64,000 nt of DNA from Thamnaconus septentrionalis. Its lineage: Eukaryota; Chordata; Actinopteri; Tetraodontiformes; Monacanthidae. The position numbers were made by a program, and so were the translations under genes. The notes under the pieces were generated by a model, which was not told the DNA's origin, did no database searches, and saw only the letters and a program-made list of their open reading frames with translations. The stretch spans positions 7,661,466 to 7,725,465 of the forward strand of contig CM020514.1 in NCBI GenBank assembly GCA_009823395.1. Direction: 5' to 3'. This document shows, piece by piece, positions 49,305 to 62,266 of the stretch (positions are counted from its first letter, which is position 1; every line of letters starts with the position of its first letter).

Positions 49305-50814
49305 ATGTGTGACAGGAGAGGACAGTGAAATAGGCTAATTAACGTGACCTCCCTTTAATCCGGGGACAACCAGAATGTGACATCCGAACAGGGCCGAGGC
49401 GACGAGGCTGAATGGGAAGTTATCTGGAAATTTGCAAAATTCAGAGGCAGACATCACGGGCTTATGTGAATGCGCGAGGATTGGGGTCCGTCTACCGCGC
49501 GGGTTTTGCGGTCGGCTCGGGCTCGTCTGAGTTGCTATGTTCGCTCAAGAGCGAGAAGAAAGAAAACGAATCGAGCGTCGCCAAATGAAGCACCACCTGT
49601 TCGCCAGCCGCAAATTAAAAGTCAAGGTGTCGGTGATCCGCGACTTGCGGCAAAAAGTGACGTGAGCCATCCAAAGCCGTTACCGTAGCGCGCGCTATAT
49701 GCCGTTAACGTGAAGGAGGGCTGATGAGATCTGCGGGAAGAGCGGCATTAGCAAAAGAGCAACAGTATGCTAGCGCCACCGCGCCAGATGGCGGGAGCTA
49801 AATCACAACGCAGATGGTAAATGAACAACCTCATCACACCAATATGTAAAAAACCATATTCATATCTGCAACGCGTCGCCCTCCCATCACCCCAAGGGTA
49901 CGAAGCCCGACAAATATGAATCCCCAGAGATCACGTGGCCGTTTCATCCTCTGAGGTGTTTTGTGTAGTTCTGAGCCCGTTACAGTGGAGGGTGATTCAC
50001 CAGCCTGTTTGTGGCGTGCGCTTCCGTGTCGCGCCAAAGCGCAGTCTGACGTGTGGCGGTGGTGAAACTGCACTTTCGTAAGAATCGTACAAACGTACAA
50101 GTCATGTGTTGTCGTCCGGACATGCGTACAATCTTCCCGGCATCTGTCTCAGTCACAAGTTACATAGCCCGTTAGTGCCGCACATGGAAAATTCCGCTTC
50201 ATATTTGAAAAGGGCTTTAATGGTCTGCGTTGTCCTTGTGAACCAAAAAACCATAAAGGAGCCGTCAGCTTGAATTCATGAAACAGGCGAAATAGCAAAA
50301 CAACCAGGGTGGAATAAACTCTTGGCAACAATATGCCTCAGCAACTAAAGCAACAAAATGAAGGTGTCCAGCGCAAAGACGCCGTCTGAATAGTTATTTG
50401 TTCAGTGCGAGCTTTGCTTTTTTTTAAGGAACAGAGTTTTCCTCAACATAAGGCTGAATGGATGTGGAGAAAAAATACATTTTCCTAACTCTATTTGCAT
50501 TAATCTAAAAAATTCATGAGGTTAGGAGCCTCAGAAAACTTGCAAGGTTATTCAGTGGCCCTTGTGTCTACCGCATTTGAAAGATTTTTTTTTTTGTGTG
50601 TGTGTGCTGCCAGCTTTAGCCATGGTAGGAACAGCTCAAGGATTTCTATTGGAGCAAATGGTGACATTAGATTCACATCACCGACCCACTGGGAGCCGAG
50701 ACACACTGTCAGGTTCGCTGAAAAACTGTGGCCGGAGCGTGTCGGGAATTCAGCGAAAACATATCCACGGAGAAAAGATTTCAGCTGGAGAATCTGCACC
50801 TGCCTCTTGAGCTG

Positions 50815-50842
50815 CACCAGCAGCAGCAGCAGCAGCAGCACT
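50815..50842. repeat. (CAG)n trinucleotide repeat
   Basis: About eight CAG units immediately before the inverted-repeat element that starts near 50862. Confidence 0.85.
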
Positions 50843-50861
50843 CAGAGCCCTATGTTTCCTC

Positions 50862-51360
50862 AGTACAGAAGAGGATTAGGGCCACAAGAAGAGAAAAAAA
50901 ATAAGATGGATTTTTTTTTTTCCAAGTTTCCAATTTGAGAATAAATTTGAAATTTCGAGATTAAAGTCTTGTGGAGTACTTCTGTTTTTGCCAGTTTCCC
51001 GATTTCTGTGGGTGAACCTTGTGGGATACACCTGTTTTCGGCAGTTCACTTTTTACTGTGGGTGCTGGGTGAATCCACCATCCATCCATCCAGCCTATTT
51101 GCCGGTCTTTTTTTCAGCGCCACCTTTATTTAGAAATTTTTACGTCAATTTTTTTCAAGGTATTTTGACTCTATTCACAAAAATTTGACTTTAATCACAA
51201 AATTTTGTCTTTTTTACATCGACTTTATTCACGAAGTTTCGTATTTTTTACGTTTATGAAATTTTGACTTTATTCACGAAATTTCAACTTAAAACTCGAA
51301 ATGAAAACTCCTTCCTGTAATATTTTTTCTTTTCTTGTGGCCCTAATCCTTTTACGAACT
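50862..51360. mobile_element. 0.5-kb TIR element with internal minisatellite
   Basis: The left end AGTACAGAAGAGGATTAGGG continues GCCACAAGAAGAGAAAAAA. The right end, inverted, reads AGTTCGTAAAAGGATTAGGG continuing GCCACAAGAAAAGAAAAAA. These are terminal inverted repeats of about 38 bp with only a few mismatches. The interior holds degenerate copies of TTTTGACTTTATTCACGAAA (51150-51300) and an inverted relative near 50940-50970. There is no coding frame, so it is a non-autonomous DNA transposon. No target duplication is clear. Confidence 0.75.
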
Positions 51361-51371
51361 CCAGGGCCTTC

Positions 51372-51393
51372 TGTGTGTGTGTGTGCGTGCGTG

Positions 51394-51490
<97 letters not shown>

Positions 51491-51519
51491 ACGCGTGTGT
51501 GCGTGTGTGTGTGTGTGTG
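51372..51519. repeat. Long imperfect (GT)n tract
   Basis: 148 bp of GT with scattered GC/AC interruptions, starting directly after the right end of the TIR element. Confidence 0.97.
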
Positions 51520-51913
51520 GGAAGCGGACTGGATGCAAAATACTGAGAGCGTGTCGAGGCTCACAGGTTTGAAATCTTGTCTTAGGTCAGTTGAAATGAT
51601 GCAGACAAATGTATAAATAATAATCAAATAAATAAGTAAATGAATAAAAATGACTGATCTATTTCCGTCTTCATCCTTCGGGTCCCCTCCGGCGCTTCTC
51701 TCGTGTCATCCCTCACCTGTGTCGACGTCACGTCGGGGCCTCTGTTCCTTCCTCCCCCCAACCCCCCTTTGCCCCACAGGCCCCCCTCACCTCCACCGCC
51801 ATCCCCTCGCCCCCCTCCCGCCCCCCTCCCTCGTCCCTCTCTGTTCCCCTCCATCACCTCATGGGTAATGACAAGGGGGACAGGTGGGGACCAGACCATC
51901 AGTACCACCAGTC

Positions 51914-51938
51914 TGTGTGCGTGCGCGTGCGTGCGTGC

Positions 51939-51975
<37 letters not shown>

Positions 51976-52222
51976 TCATTACACACGCACACACACGCAC
52001 GCACACACAGATGGCGGACAGGGGTCCCTGCCTGCCAGGCTGCCTGTCTGGTGACGGGGTGTTGTTGTTGTTGAGTGCACTCAGCCACACATGATTAGCT
52101 AGACAAAACACACACACACACACACACAAACGTGCGCACTCTCTCACACACACACGCATATGTATTCTCTTCTACGTCTCACATATGGGGCTCAGCACCA
52201 AAACAAGTCACCTGCTATTACA

Positions 52223-52270
<48 letters not shown>

Positions 52271-52311
52271 CTCTCTCACAGACTTGAGCACACACACACA
52301 CACACACACAG
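51914..52311. repeat. Facing (GT)n and (CA)n tracts
   Basis: GT/GC at 51914-51974 is followed after a 7-bp gap by CA at 51981-52009, a self-complementary pair that can fold into a hairpin. Further CA tracts lie at 52109-52128, 52223-52267 and 52290-52311. Confidence 0.9.
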
Positions 52312-54359
52312 GGCTAAAAATAATGTTTGAAATATTTGGCATTGAGATAAATAGTTTTTTGGGAGACAAATGAGCGTAATTAGGTCACGTTGTTGGTTGC
52401 ATATCATAATTTCACGCCTTCAAAGTTTCTTGTGTAATCCCTGCTGATGCGCGTCTTTGTCTAGTTAAGAGGAACTGAGCGATGCTGTGCTTTGTCTGAA
52501 GACATTGCAGAGGCTCCCTTTATAAACGTAGGTGTCTTTTAGTCCTCAGTACCATCGATTTTACCCGTTGAAATTTCCATAATCAAGAATGATGAGATCA
52601 GAATTATGATTAAAGATCCCATAGTGGTCAAATCTCCAATCAGCATCTTCAAACTAAACTTTGTTCTTTTCAATTGTTCGACCTGATTCTTTGGTGTTAT
52701 TTACTTGTGCATGGTGATGATTTGGCGCCACCTCTGGAGGACAAAGTGGTGCCTAATTTTAACGAAATAGTTTTTCCATTGTTAGTCTGCCTGCCATCAT
52801 GTTCCACCCAAATCATTTCATGTACTAGTGACAGGTTATACGCATCATGCATGCTATTGATTCCACTCACGATCAATAGACATTCATGTTTTTATTTGAA
52901 CCTCAGTAATTTCAGATCACTATTTACCACCTAGATTGGTTGATTTTGCTTCCTTTTGTGCATAGTTGCATAATACGGGAGGCACCTTTTTTTTTAACTC
53001 GTAGTCATGTCGACCAAGTAGAGGTGGGGAAACGTCTTGAGCGCGACAGAACCATTTGTGAGAACCGTGTGAAGAGTCTCTGTGAGTCAAAGTTCAAGTC
53101 CCGTTAGAATCAGACACAATGAGAAAAACATTTCTTCAGTTTCATTTCTCTCGGCGAGGACAAAAAAGGGGAGAGCTTCACTGTTTTGTCACCTGTGTGA
53201 CACAGCCGTCGCGATACCAAAGGAAGCCGGCCTGACAGCAGCCTGCAAGAAGCTGATGAAAGGGCGTTTCTCCGCCTCAGTTCTCCGCCGTGACAGCTTC
53301 CCTCACTGCGCCTCTCTCCCCTCAAAAACGTCGCCGGCGACGATGACACGCTCCTCGGTGACGGGCAGGTGCGTGACACCCAAATGTGTGTCACCTTGAC
53401 ACCCCGTGCCAAACAATATAAACATACGATGAAGGAGGGACAGGCCTCACTGGGTGGGTGTCCAGGTGGGTGGCTGCGTCATTAGGGAATATTCTTCATT
53501 GCCGGGGCAACACAACAGACTGGCGGCGCCGAGTGTTGGGGAAAAAAAAAAAAAAGGATCATCAAACCACCTTTTGAAATGCAGTGCCAGCGTGTGGGCG
53601 GCATGCGCTGTTGAAGGGGAACTGGGCGGACCGGGAGGCCGCTGAGGAAGTGCAGGGAGCCGGTTTGTTTTGAACGTACAGCACAAAACAATGGGATCTA
53701 GTGGTGACGTGGTATTCCTGTTGCTACTTTTTTAGCAATGTATTTAAATTATATTTATATATGTTGTTTTTTTGTCAAAATAAATTAGTAATTCAATTGT
53801 CATTGTTGTTGTTTTTTGTCAGTTGTTTTACGTCACTTCTGGAAAAAGCCCGTAACTCCCTCTGCAACTCTCATACAGGAAGACTACTCCCGTGTGTGTG
53901 TGTGTGTGTGTGGCCACCTGGGATTTTGCCATCTGTTCTTTTGTAGCTCATTAGCTCCATTACACGGGGTTAGCTTTATTTCCTGGAAAGTTTTATCACT
54001 GTTTAATGGTCACTCGACACCGTCAACAAATACCTAAAAATCTGATGGTTCAAAAACAAATCTTGGTATTTGCATTTGACAATTTAAAATCTACATTTTC
54101 CATAGTATAGTTTTGATGAAATCAAGTCATTAAGTCCATTAAGCTCCCAACACCCAACAAGTCATGCCTGATTAAATTGATTTTATTTCCTGAACAATAT
54201 TTAGTGACACTTAACTGGTTCTGCAAATCTCACTGCCACATCAAAAAGTGCGAAATAACCTCACACTGGATTGTGTTTGTGTATCCCCTGTCTTCACGGG
54301 GGATCAGCGGCAGCCGTCAGATCAACATCAGGCCTCGGCGCTCAGATTAAAGATGTTCC

Positions 54360-54392
54360 AGCAGCAGCAGCGGCAGCAGCAGAGCAGCTGCA
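54360..54392. repeat. (CAG)n-like trinucleotide repeat
   Basis: CAG/CGG units in C-rich sequence. Confidence 0.8.
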
Positions 54393-55027
54393 GATAGGTT
54401 TCACCCTCTGCGTGTTCATCTCTTTCCTGCTCTCTGTCCTCTGTGTCTCCGCAGGACACTCGGGTCCCCAGGTTGGTCAAAGGTGTGAGCTGAGCAGAGC
54501 GGGTCGCTGATGAGGTGGGTGATGCCCCCGCACAGCAAGTTCACACAGCAGTGAAGAAGAGGCAAAATTCCGGATCTCTTTCGTACTTTTTCTTCCTCCA
54601 GACACTGATTGGCTGCTTCTGGCTTTCTATCCTCCCAGAAATGTCTCCTATCACTCCGCTGCGCTTCATTTCCGCAGCACCACTCTTTATCAGGCTGAGA
54701 CTATTTATACAACAGCTCCGCTCCTGAGCGCGACGGCTCCATCCCAAGGTTGCGAGTTGTCTGCTTGCGTCAAAAAAAAAAAAAAAAAAAACCCACGGCG
54801 CTTCCAGGAACAAGAGCTGAGAGCTTGGGTAGGGGGGGAAAAAATGCACACTTTACTGTGAAGGTCACTCATCCACGTAAATAAGTCACTGTCCGTGGAG
54901 GTGCGCACTCGGCGGCGCACGGAGTTGATAACAAAAGAAGCACTGATCTGAGAGCAGGGGGAATCAGATAGGAACATGAATAAATCCATAAACTGGCCCG
55001 GAAATCTGAGACCAGAACATGATCGAG

Positions 55028-55058
<31 letters not shown>

Positions 55059-55092
55059 GTGTGTGTATGTGTTTTCGTGAATGTGTGTGTCC
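55028..55092. repeat. Interrupted (GT)n tract
   Basis: GT units with CT, AT and TTTC interruptions. Confidence 0.85.
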
Positions 55093-56269
55093 GTCCTTCA
55101 GTCTCAGTGTTTGTGGGGACCAAAGATTTACTGGTCAAAATAATGTCCTGTCCAATCTGCAGAGGTTACAATGTTGGAGACCTGGAAAAGTGATTAGTTA
55201 GGTTATTCTCACTACTGCCCCTTATTGTTTTTAACAGGGGGAACCATCTTCTCCGTGTCACATCATGTGGCGCAACACCGGGAACCAAATTCTGTACGCC
55301 CCGTAACAAAACAAAGGCTGCATATTTTCTTTATACTTGTGCAATGTCCTGTGCAAGTTACTGTTTTGAGTGGTCACTTTGTCTTAAGCCTGGTGCCTCA
55401 TGTGACCCTTTAAACTGGCAGAAAGCATCCGAAGCAGACCCACTTTTTGATCCATCTCGTCTTGTTTGTCTTTGACTCCGTGTTTGATTTGCTCGCCTGG
55501 CTGCAGTCCCACTGATTCTATATATTTTGCTCCTCGTCTCTTTACCCCGAGCTAAGAGCCCTAAGAGGCGGGGTCGACGTCTCAGGTGCTGCTTCTCCCA
55601 CCAACACCCCCCTGGCCCCACACACACACTCCCGTGTGCTCTCATCTGTGCACCTCTGGTTTTGACCTTCACAATGGAGCGTGTGTGTGTGTGTGTGTGT
55701 GTGTTTGGAGTGCGTTGTGTTGCCAGTTTTTCTTGTTCTGCTGCTGCTGAAAAGGTGTGATTGAGCAGCTAATGGCTCTTGCCATTCTTTGGCGTGCTGT
55801 TCAAAAACACTCTGCTGTGCGGACCCCCCCGTCCCCGGCCCCTCCTCCTTTGCAAACTCAGCCGTAGTAAATTTGGAGGTCTCTGCTCTTGTCTTCAGGG
55901 TGAATGCTCACGGTTTTCTTTCCATTCCATTATATTCTTTCCTTCAGTTGCGGTGGCACAGGTAGCTTAGTAACACAAGATTTAATTTATTTTATTTAAA
56001 GAACTCCTGGATGCTAAATTGGACCTTTTCCTCCTTCAGCTCTTTCTCTGTTGCCTCCATGTGTTTCCTCCTTGGCCTGTCCCTTTGTGCAGCCCTTTAC
56101 TCAAAGAGGTTTGGAACAGTTTTTCGTTGTCCGTCTTGTTTTTGTATTCCTAATATGCACTTTGACCCTTGCTGCTCTTACCCACTGCTTTTTAACATGC
56201 ATCTCTGTTGTATTCATCGCACTTCAAGCATTATTTATTATGTCCATGACTGATATATATAATACTAAA

Positions 56270-56667
56270 TGCAGAGTATTATTAATAGTTAGTGACACTA
56301 AATATTTTACTAATTACTTCTTTACCTACTTTGTTTCATAAGTAATCAATTACTTATTACTTTAGTTAAAAAGATAAAGTAACAGTTGCTCAGTGCTTTT
56401 CAATTAACTTTATTCAAGTGCAAACTCTGAACACAAACTGCACATTTGACAGAACAATCTCACGTACATCACTGGTGCCTTTTGCACTGCCCATACTGTT
56501 AAAATAATTCGAAGATTTCGGAAAAGTAACGAAATCGTTACTTGATTACGTAATGATGATGTAATTACCAGCTTCACCACAGTAATCTAGTTACATTACT
56601 CCGTAACTCAAAAAGTAGTTTAATTGGAGTAGTGGATTTCTTCGTCATAGATTACTCACCAACACTG
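56270..56667. mobile_element. Decayed hAT-like element, right end
   Basis: Inverted, the right end reads CAGTGTTGGTGAGTAATCTA, followed by repeated GTAACG/GTAAT words (AAGTAACGATTTCGTTACTT). This is the texture of common teleost hAT elements that begin CAGTGTTGG. The left terminus was not found, so the left boundary is approximate. Confidence 0.5.
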
Positions 56668-58254
56668 ATCTACAGTGTATACCAGGAAAGCAGATAGTTA
56701 GTGCATCTCCACTGCGCATGCTTATTATTCTCCTCTTTTTTTTGCTCTGCCCTTGATATTCCGGCAGGGATTGAGGGTCAAGGCAACGCGGCGCTCCCTC
56801 TCTGCGGCCGGGAGCCATGGAAACGTGACGCTTCTGCCGGTTACGAGGCACGTGGACCGCAACGTAAAGCACAAACAGACCACGTGGGCTGAAAAACCAA
56901 ACAGTGTATGTATCATGTGCGACAACCGACTCGGTTTGGAGGCTGAATATTGATGAGACTCGGCCAGAAAAACTGATCAGAGCTGCGGAATGAATGATTA
57001 TTCACTGGCGGTTTATCACCTTCACAGACCCGACTTGTTTTTTCCATCCGCCATCATTATGGGACTGATGGGGGTTTTTTTCTCACAAAATTAAAACACA
57101 AAAAGATAGTGTGCTTTTTTTCAGGTCTCCAGCTAAGGGATCTGAGATGTCAACAGGAATTTGTCATAAGCGTGCAAATTACTGATGTGCATGTGCAGGC
57201 TGTGCATGAGGTCCCAGCCGCCGTTCACGCTCCTCCGCTGGCTCCATGAATAATGCAGAGCCCACATTTTCATACCACTTCCTCTTTCCCTCCCTCGCTC
57301 GCTCCCTCCATCCCCTCTCTCCTCCCCCTCCGCACCCATCACCCGTCCTCCTCCCCCACCCACCCACCCACCCCGGTGTCGTGGTAAAAATAGAACTGCA
57401 GACCTGCGAGCTTTGGCTCTGGTGTTTACACCATCATGACCCACCCCGCCGCTCTCTCTCTCCTGACAGTGGGGTTATTACTCTCATTCATCTCGGAGCC
57501 GCTCTCTCTATCCTCCACGGGAGCCGGCGAGCAGAAACAAGACGAGGGGTTGTCGGGCCAGGCCGCGAGCACTGAGAAAAGTCCTCAGGTAGCATATAGA
57601 TGCTTTATCTCCATATCTTTATTGCGCGCCTCGTAAAAATAGCCCTGCCGAGGCCTCCGCCGCCCGCCTCCCACTCCTCCACCTCCTCCTCCTTCGCAAC
57701 CTCATCCACCTCCTCCTCTGCTCGCTCTCGGGCTCTGCTTGAGGGAAATGAGAAACCGCTTCTCTCAGACATTAAAAGCAGGAGCTCGCGCTCACAGACG
57801 GAAGACGGAAAAGTAGACGGCGTCTTGTTTTTCTGCCCCGCGATGAGGCTTGATCATAGAGTTTCTTGTCGTGCAGGAATGTAAATGCTGCAGCAGGAAG
57901 TGTGAAGAGGCTGCAGGGATGGACTCAAGACAACTAGAAGATACAAACTCCAGAAAAAAAAACCTACCTAAAATTCCATTTTCTTTGCCGTCATGTAAAT
58001 CTTTAGTTGAAGTTAAGTTTGATTCTCTAAACATAAAACTTTCCTGAAGGACCAACAATATGCATGATTGCAGCCAGTGCAGCCTTGGTGTTGGCAGTGG
58101 CATGCTGGTAGGCAGAGCCGACCCACCTTACAGGTCCCACATGATGCTGAATTCACTTTATAAACTGACAATAATCTCCGGAATGTCATCTGATCTCCTG
58201 GGGATTGAGAAAAGTCAAAGCTTTGCTTTATTCGCTTTGTGAACTAAAGCACAG

Positions 58255-58476
58255 AGCACTGTTACTGATGTTACAAAGGATATTCACACATCCAGCCAGG
58301 TGTGGTCCCCCTTCTTTGAGACCTGGCTTGATTCCAAATATGTGGGAGGTCCAACTCAGCATTAGTTTTTTTTTTTTTTGCAGGAAGCTGAAGACATCAC
58401 TTAATTGACCAATGCCATGGCACTGGACTCTGGCATGAGAAATATGAGTCTGAAAATGGGCATAATATAGGACCTC
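58255..58476. mobile_element. Third diverged MITE copy (right end)
   Basis: Ends GGGCATAATATAGGACCT, close to the right end of the element at 31911-32316 (GCATAATGTGGGACCTTT). Upstream it has GATGTTACAAAGG and GGAGGTCCAACTCAGCATTAG. The left terminus is missing. Confidence 0.45.
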
Positions 58477-59080
58477 ACTTCAGAGCAGCTGCTTTTTTTG
58501 CACCAAATGTTGCATCTCACCGGCCCTAATCTGGCAGCTTCGCAAGTAAAAAAGCACCACCGCCATCTGCCTCTTTCATCTTATCAATAAGATAAAGCAG
58601 CTCTCGCACAGCTGGGGGCATCAGTCTGGTTAGTGAAAACTCACGGCAGGATCTTTGGGTGACAATTATAAGGACAAATTCCATCGCTAATGGCCCCCTC
58701 TTCCTCTTCGCGTCTCCTCCGTTCCTCCTGTAAAGGTCACGGTGGAAACAAGGACAAGATGGATGGAGCTGGGAAGACTCTCTGAACACTATCCAATGCT
58801 GTGCGTGTGGACTTGTGTGTCGCCGCCGCACGCACAAACAGTGTTTCGTCTGTAGAATTTACTTTAAGTAATATCACGAGCATTAAACAGTTCACCCAAA
58901 GTTGAAATCTTTACCCGTTTTTCACCCACCACTTTGCCAGCGGAGACTCTGATGACATTTCCTAATCCACATAACCAATGCGGAGTCTCATTGTTGGCGG
59001 GACAGAATTTCACCCAGTTGCAAATACTAAGAAAGCCGTTGGCGTCTGTGTGCTGAAGCAATTTTTAAAGAAAGAAAAGA

Positions 59081-59110
59081 AAAGAAGGAGAAGAAGAAGA
59101 AGAAGAAGAA
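59081..59110. repeat. (AAG)n trinucleotide repeat
   Basis: About nine AAG/GAG units. Confidence 0.85.
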
Positions 59111-59504
59111 ACACAACATGCCTCTGTGCCAAATCATGCAAAAGACATATGACAACGCGAACAAAGCTGCTACAAGTGTTGTGACTGAGCTCTGTTTTCG
59201 GACCCTTTGTGAATATAAATCATACTTCAGACGGACTGTCACACCTTCCCTTTGACCATCTTCTGGTGCAGGATTTTCAAATTACCCCCTGGACATCCTG
59301 CTGTCTCCAAAGCTTTTTTTTTTTTTGAGAGAGAGAGAGAGTTTTTTTTTTCTTCTTTTTTTTTTACTTTGACATTTGAATCGCGGCCCTTCTTTCTTCC
59401 TCAGACATATGTCTCCCTTTTTTCCCCTCTGTCACTTTTTCTTTTCATGCAAAACACCTTGGCTGCCGCAAAAAAATTGTTGGAGAAATGCATTATTCAG
59501 CGTG

Positions 59505-59965
59505 GGAGATAAAGAGTCGTAAAGTGAAGGGGAATAGGAAAATAAGAGGTGGACGGCGCACGAGGGGGTCAGCGGAGACGGAGTGCGATATGAGAGGAGA
59601 TAAAGGGGCCGAGAGATAAGGAAGCGAGGGGAGGAACTGAGGGTTGGGTGATACTGTAATGGGAGAGGAACTAAAGAGGGCGAGGAAAGGGAACAATGAA
59701 AGAGGACTGAAGTGGGGACTGGAAGACGGGAGGGACAAAAAAGAGAGAGAGAGAGAGAGAGAAAGAACATCAAACGCGGATGTGGAGAGACAGGAGGAGA
59801 GGAGCGGACGGACGGGTGAGGATTAAAAAAAGGGGGGGAGATGAAAAAGGACAAGAGAAAACAAGTATTAGGAGAGGAAACAAGTTGAAACGGGTGGGGG
59901 CGGGGAGGGGCGTAGCAGGGCTGAGATGAAGAAAGAAGAAAAGAGGGAGCAGGCGGAGGATGAGA
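59505..59965. other. 460-bp strongly purine-biased strand
   Basis: The plus strand is overwhelmingly A and G across about 460 bp, with only a short (GA)n tract at 59742-59762. The 248-residue minus-strand frame over it is a Ser/Pro/Leu/Phe composition artefact. I see no gene here. Confidence 0.6.
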
Positions 59966-60152
59966 AGCCTGTCGTTCTTTACCGGGGGGTTGCGGCGGGG
60001 GGGGGGGGCTCTTCATCCCTCTCTCCTCCAACTGAGCCTCCTTCCTCAAGGTCAGCCGCAGACACAAACACACACACACATGTGCGCGCGCCCGCGCATG
60101 CGAGCAGGTTGGCAGACATGGCACACGAGCGCGCGCGCGCCGGCAGCACACA

Positions 60153-60322
60153 GCACACACACACACACACACACACACGCACGCACGCGGAGACGCACAA
60201 AGTCGAGCTCAAGTAGAAAAGCTGCCTTCTGCCTGCTTTTCTCTTTTTCTGTCTCTGAGTCTCTGTAGCGAGCAGCCAAGTCTCAGTCAACCATCTGGAG
60301 ATAAAAACACCATTCTCTCCAT

Positions 60323-60358
<36 letters not shown>

Positions 60359-60430
60359 TGTGTTTATGATAATAGACCAAATGCCTCTATTGATTCTTTC
60401 TCTGTGTGCGTGTGTGTGTGCGCGCGCGCG
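60153..60430. repeat. (CA)n tracts and (GT)n(GC)n tract
   Basis: CA at 60153-60188 after GCGCGCGCGC, CA at 60323-60356, and GT/GC at 60402-60430. Confidence 0.9.
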
Positions 60431-60434
60431 GACG

Positions 60435-62040
60435 TTGAGTCGGTTTTTATTTATACATGGTGAACACACTTCTGTCTCCCTCTCTTAAATTATTCCATCC
60501 CATCCTCTTTTGCGCGAGGAGCTCGCGCCTCGTCTCTCCCTCCACAAATTAATATTCGCCATCATTTTTTTTTGTTTTCGCATGAGAGAAGTAAAATGTG
60601 AAATAAAAACCAGAAGGGTTTTTTGATGGAGGAGGTAGAAACAGTGTGCAAGCATCTACAGTGAGACTCAGTCTTCATATAAGACTTGCTGCAACCTCAG
60701 GAATCAACCAGGTCTGAAAAACCATTTGAAACTGATGCACGCGTCTTCATCAGTGGATTGTGATTGGGGTTCAGATGCACATCTGAGGTGCATGTCACAT
60801 GAATGAAAATCACGATTGCTTAGATTTGCGACAACTCTGCAAACCACTTAGTGCAACAGTAACTTGATAGCTTCAATAACTGGACTAACTCAGATAAACG
60901 ACTGCATCATGGTCGTGCATGTGAACTTCTACTTGTAAGTCTATGTCAGTGTGCATGCCTTAAAGAAATACATGTTAGGTTTAAAATCTGAAAGACCTTC
61001 TGCAAGTACGATAGCAGAGGAAGCCTCAGGCAGCTAGCGGGACATTTTACCTCCGCGCTGCACCTTCATTATACACTATCTGCCAGTGAGAAAACTTGCT
61101 AAATTCTCTGTTGCCAAATTGGCGTTATCTCATCCTCGCTTAAACAGTCACATTTATTTTTTTTTTTTAACTTTTGAATTAGGTCCATTTTTCTGCTTTT
61201 TATGTCGCAATATAGCCATTTAAATATTATAAATGTGAACGAGGACCGTGAAAAGCCAGAAAACATTTGAAAAGCAGCCATTGTGAAAGCTTAAATGGGA
61301 CGTGAAGAACAAGCTTCCTCCTGACTCCTCAATAATTCCCCTCCTCTCCTGTTAAGGTCCAAATTGCCTTCCCTCTTTCCCTCCCCTTCTCCTCCTGCGC
61401 TGCTTTTTTATTTTTTTTTTATAACTTGCAGAAAATTCAATGCCGTTCATTACCCAGGCTCAGTCAATACCCCTCAACAATGTGTTTGGTGTCACAATAA
61501 AAATGGTGATTTTTTTTTTTTTTTTGATTTTTTTTTTTATGGTGCGCAACAGTAAAATGCTATTAAACAGATAAAACACTGACAACGAGCATCGGGAGGC
61601 TTGTAAAAGGAATTGCCTTGATAAACTCCACATATCTACGCGATGACACCGGCAGCTCTCTTCTGTCTGTGTCACTGGGGAGGAAGAAGAGGAAGAGTTG
61701 GGGGGTGGGGGAGGTGGAGGCTGAGAGCGCATGGTCAGAGAATGTGCGCAGCTCTGCAGCGCCACCATCTGGGAGGAAAAGGGAGGGCGTATTGGAAAGC
61801 GGGGTCGATGAGGGCGAAAGGGGGGCGTGTTGGGTCTTGTCGAGCAATATTTACACGTCCCAGTTTAAGAAATATAGACTATTCTGTGCCCTGCTGCATT
61901 TTGTGTAGCAGAACATTTTTGATAAGATTTTTTTTTAAGCTTTGAAAGTTATGTTTTTACATAAACTATTTTTTTATTGTGGCTTTTTTTTTCTTGTAAA
62001 GGCTTTTCGGTTTTGGTGCATTTTCATTTTTCCGTGCCAT
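60435..62040. other. AT-rich intergenic stretch
   Basis: T and A homopolymers (61155, 61511, 61969) and unique AT-rich sequence. No exon, element boundary or tandem array is recognised. Confidence 0.5.
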
Positions 62041-62051
62041 GGAGTTCGCCC

Positions 62052-62059
62052 TGACGTCA
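62052..62059. promoter_or_regulatory. Perfect cAMP-response element TGACGTCA
   Basis: Full palindromic CRE, the CREB/ATF binding site, upstream of a CpG-rich block. A CCAAT-box inverse (GATTGGCT) follows near 62109. Confidence 0.5.
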
Positions 62060-62266
62060 CTTAGTCCTCACAATTATTCTACAGCCAAGTTTTATAGCGT
62101 CATTAGTTTGATTGGCTCTTTGCTACGCAGAGCCGAGCTGCGGGCACTTACAAGGTCCTCTGCTACCCCCTAGTGGTTAGCAGGAGTGCTAACCACTTGC
62201 TAGTCACTAAATAATTAATACAGGTGAAAAAAGACGCGGTAGGAAAACATGTGCAGTACGTGATAG

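Larger units (their letters stand above)
36312..50861. other. Gene-poor region without recognised exons
   Basis: No frame gives a recognisable protein. The region holds short CT/CA tracts (37424-37471), GATA-type words at 39345-39520, an X-box palindrome at 38909, (CA)n tracts at 42916-42957, 43161-43202 and 43303-43320, a diverged MITE copy near 46700, a diverged local duplication (42296-42335 against 42520-42562), and (GT)n at 49230-49303. The rest is AT-rich unique DNA. Confidence 0.6.
52320..56269. other. Intergenic stretch without recognised genes
   Basis: Unique sequence with short GT and CAG tracts. A strong acceptor-like tract (TCTCTGTCCTCTGTGTCTCCGCAG in pieces, ending at 54454) is followed 28 bp later by a weak donor-like GTGTGA, but the enclosed sequence encodes nothing recognised. 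I see no other structure in it. Confidence 0.5.

Noticed and set aside
54455..54482. 28-bp micro-exon between a strong acceptor and GTGTGA
   Set aside because: No coding sense, no neighbouring exon and a weak donor; kept only as a note on the region.
59432..60178. 248-residue minus-strand open frame
   Set aside because: Its Ser/Pro/Leu/Phe-rich, low-complexity content follows from a pyrimidine-biased strand. It has no domain and no codon-use signal.
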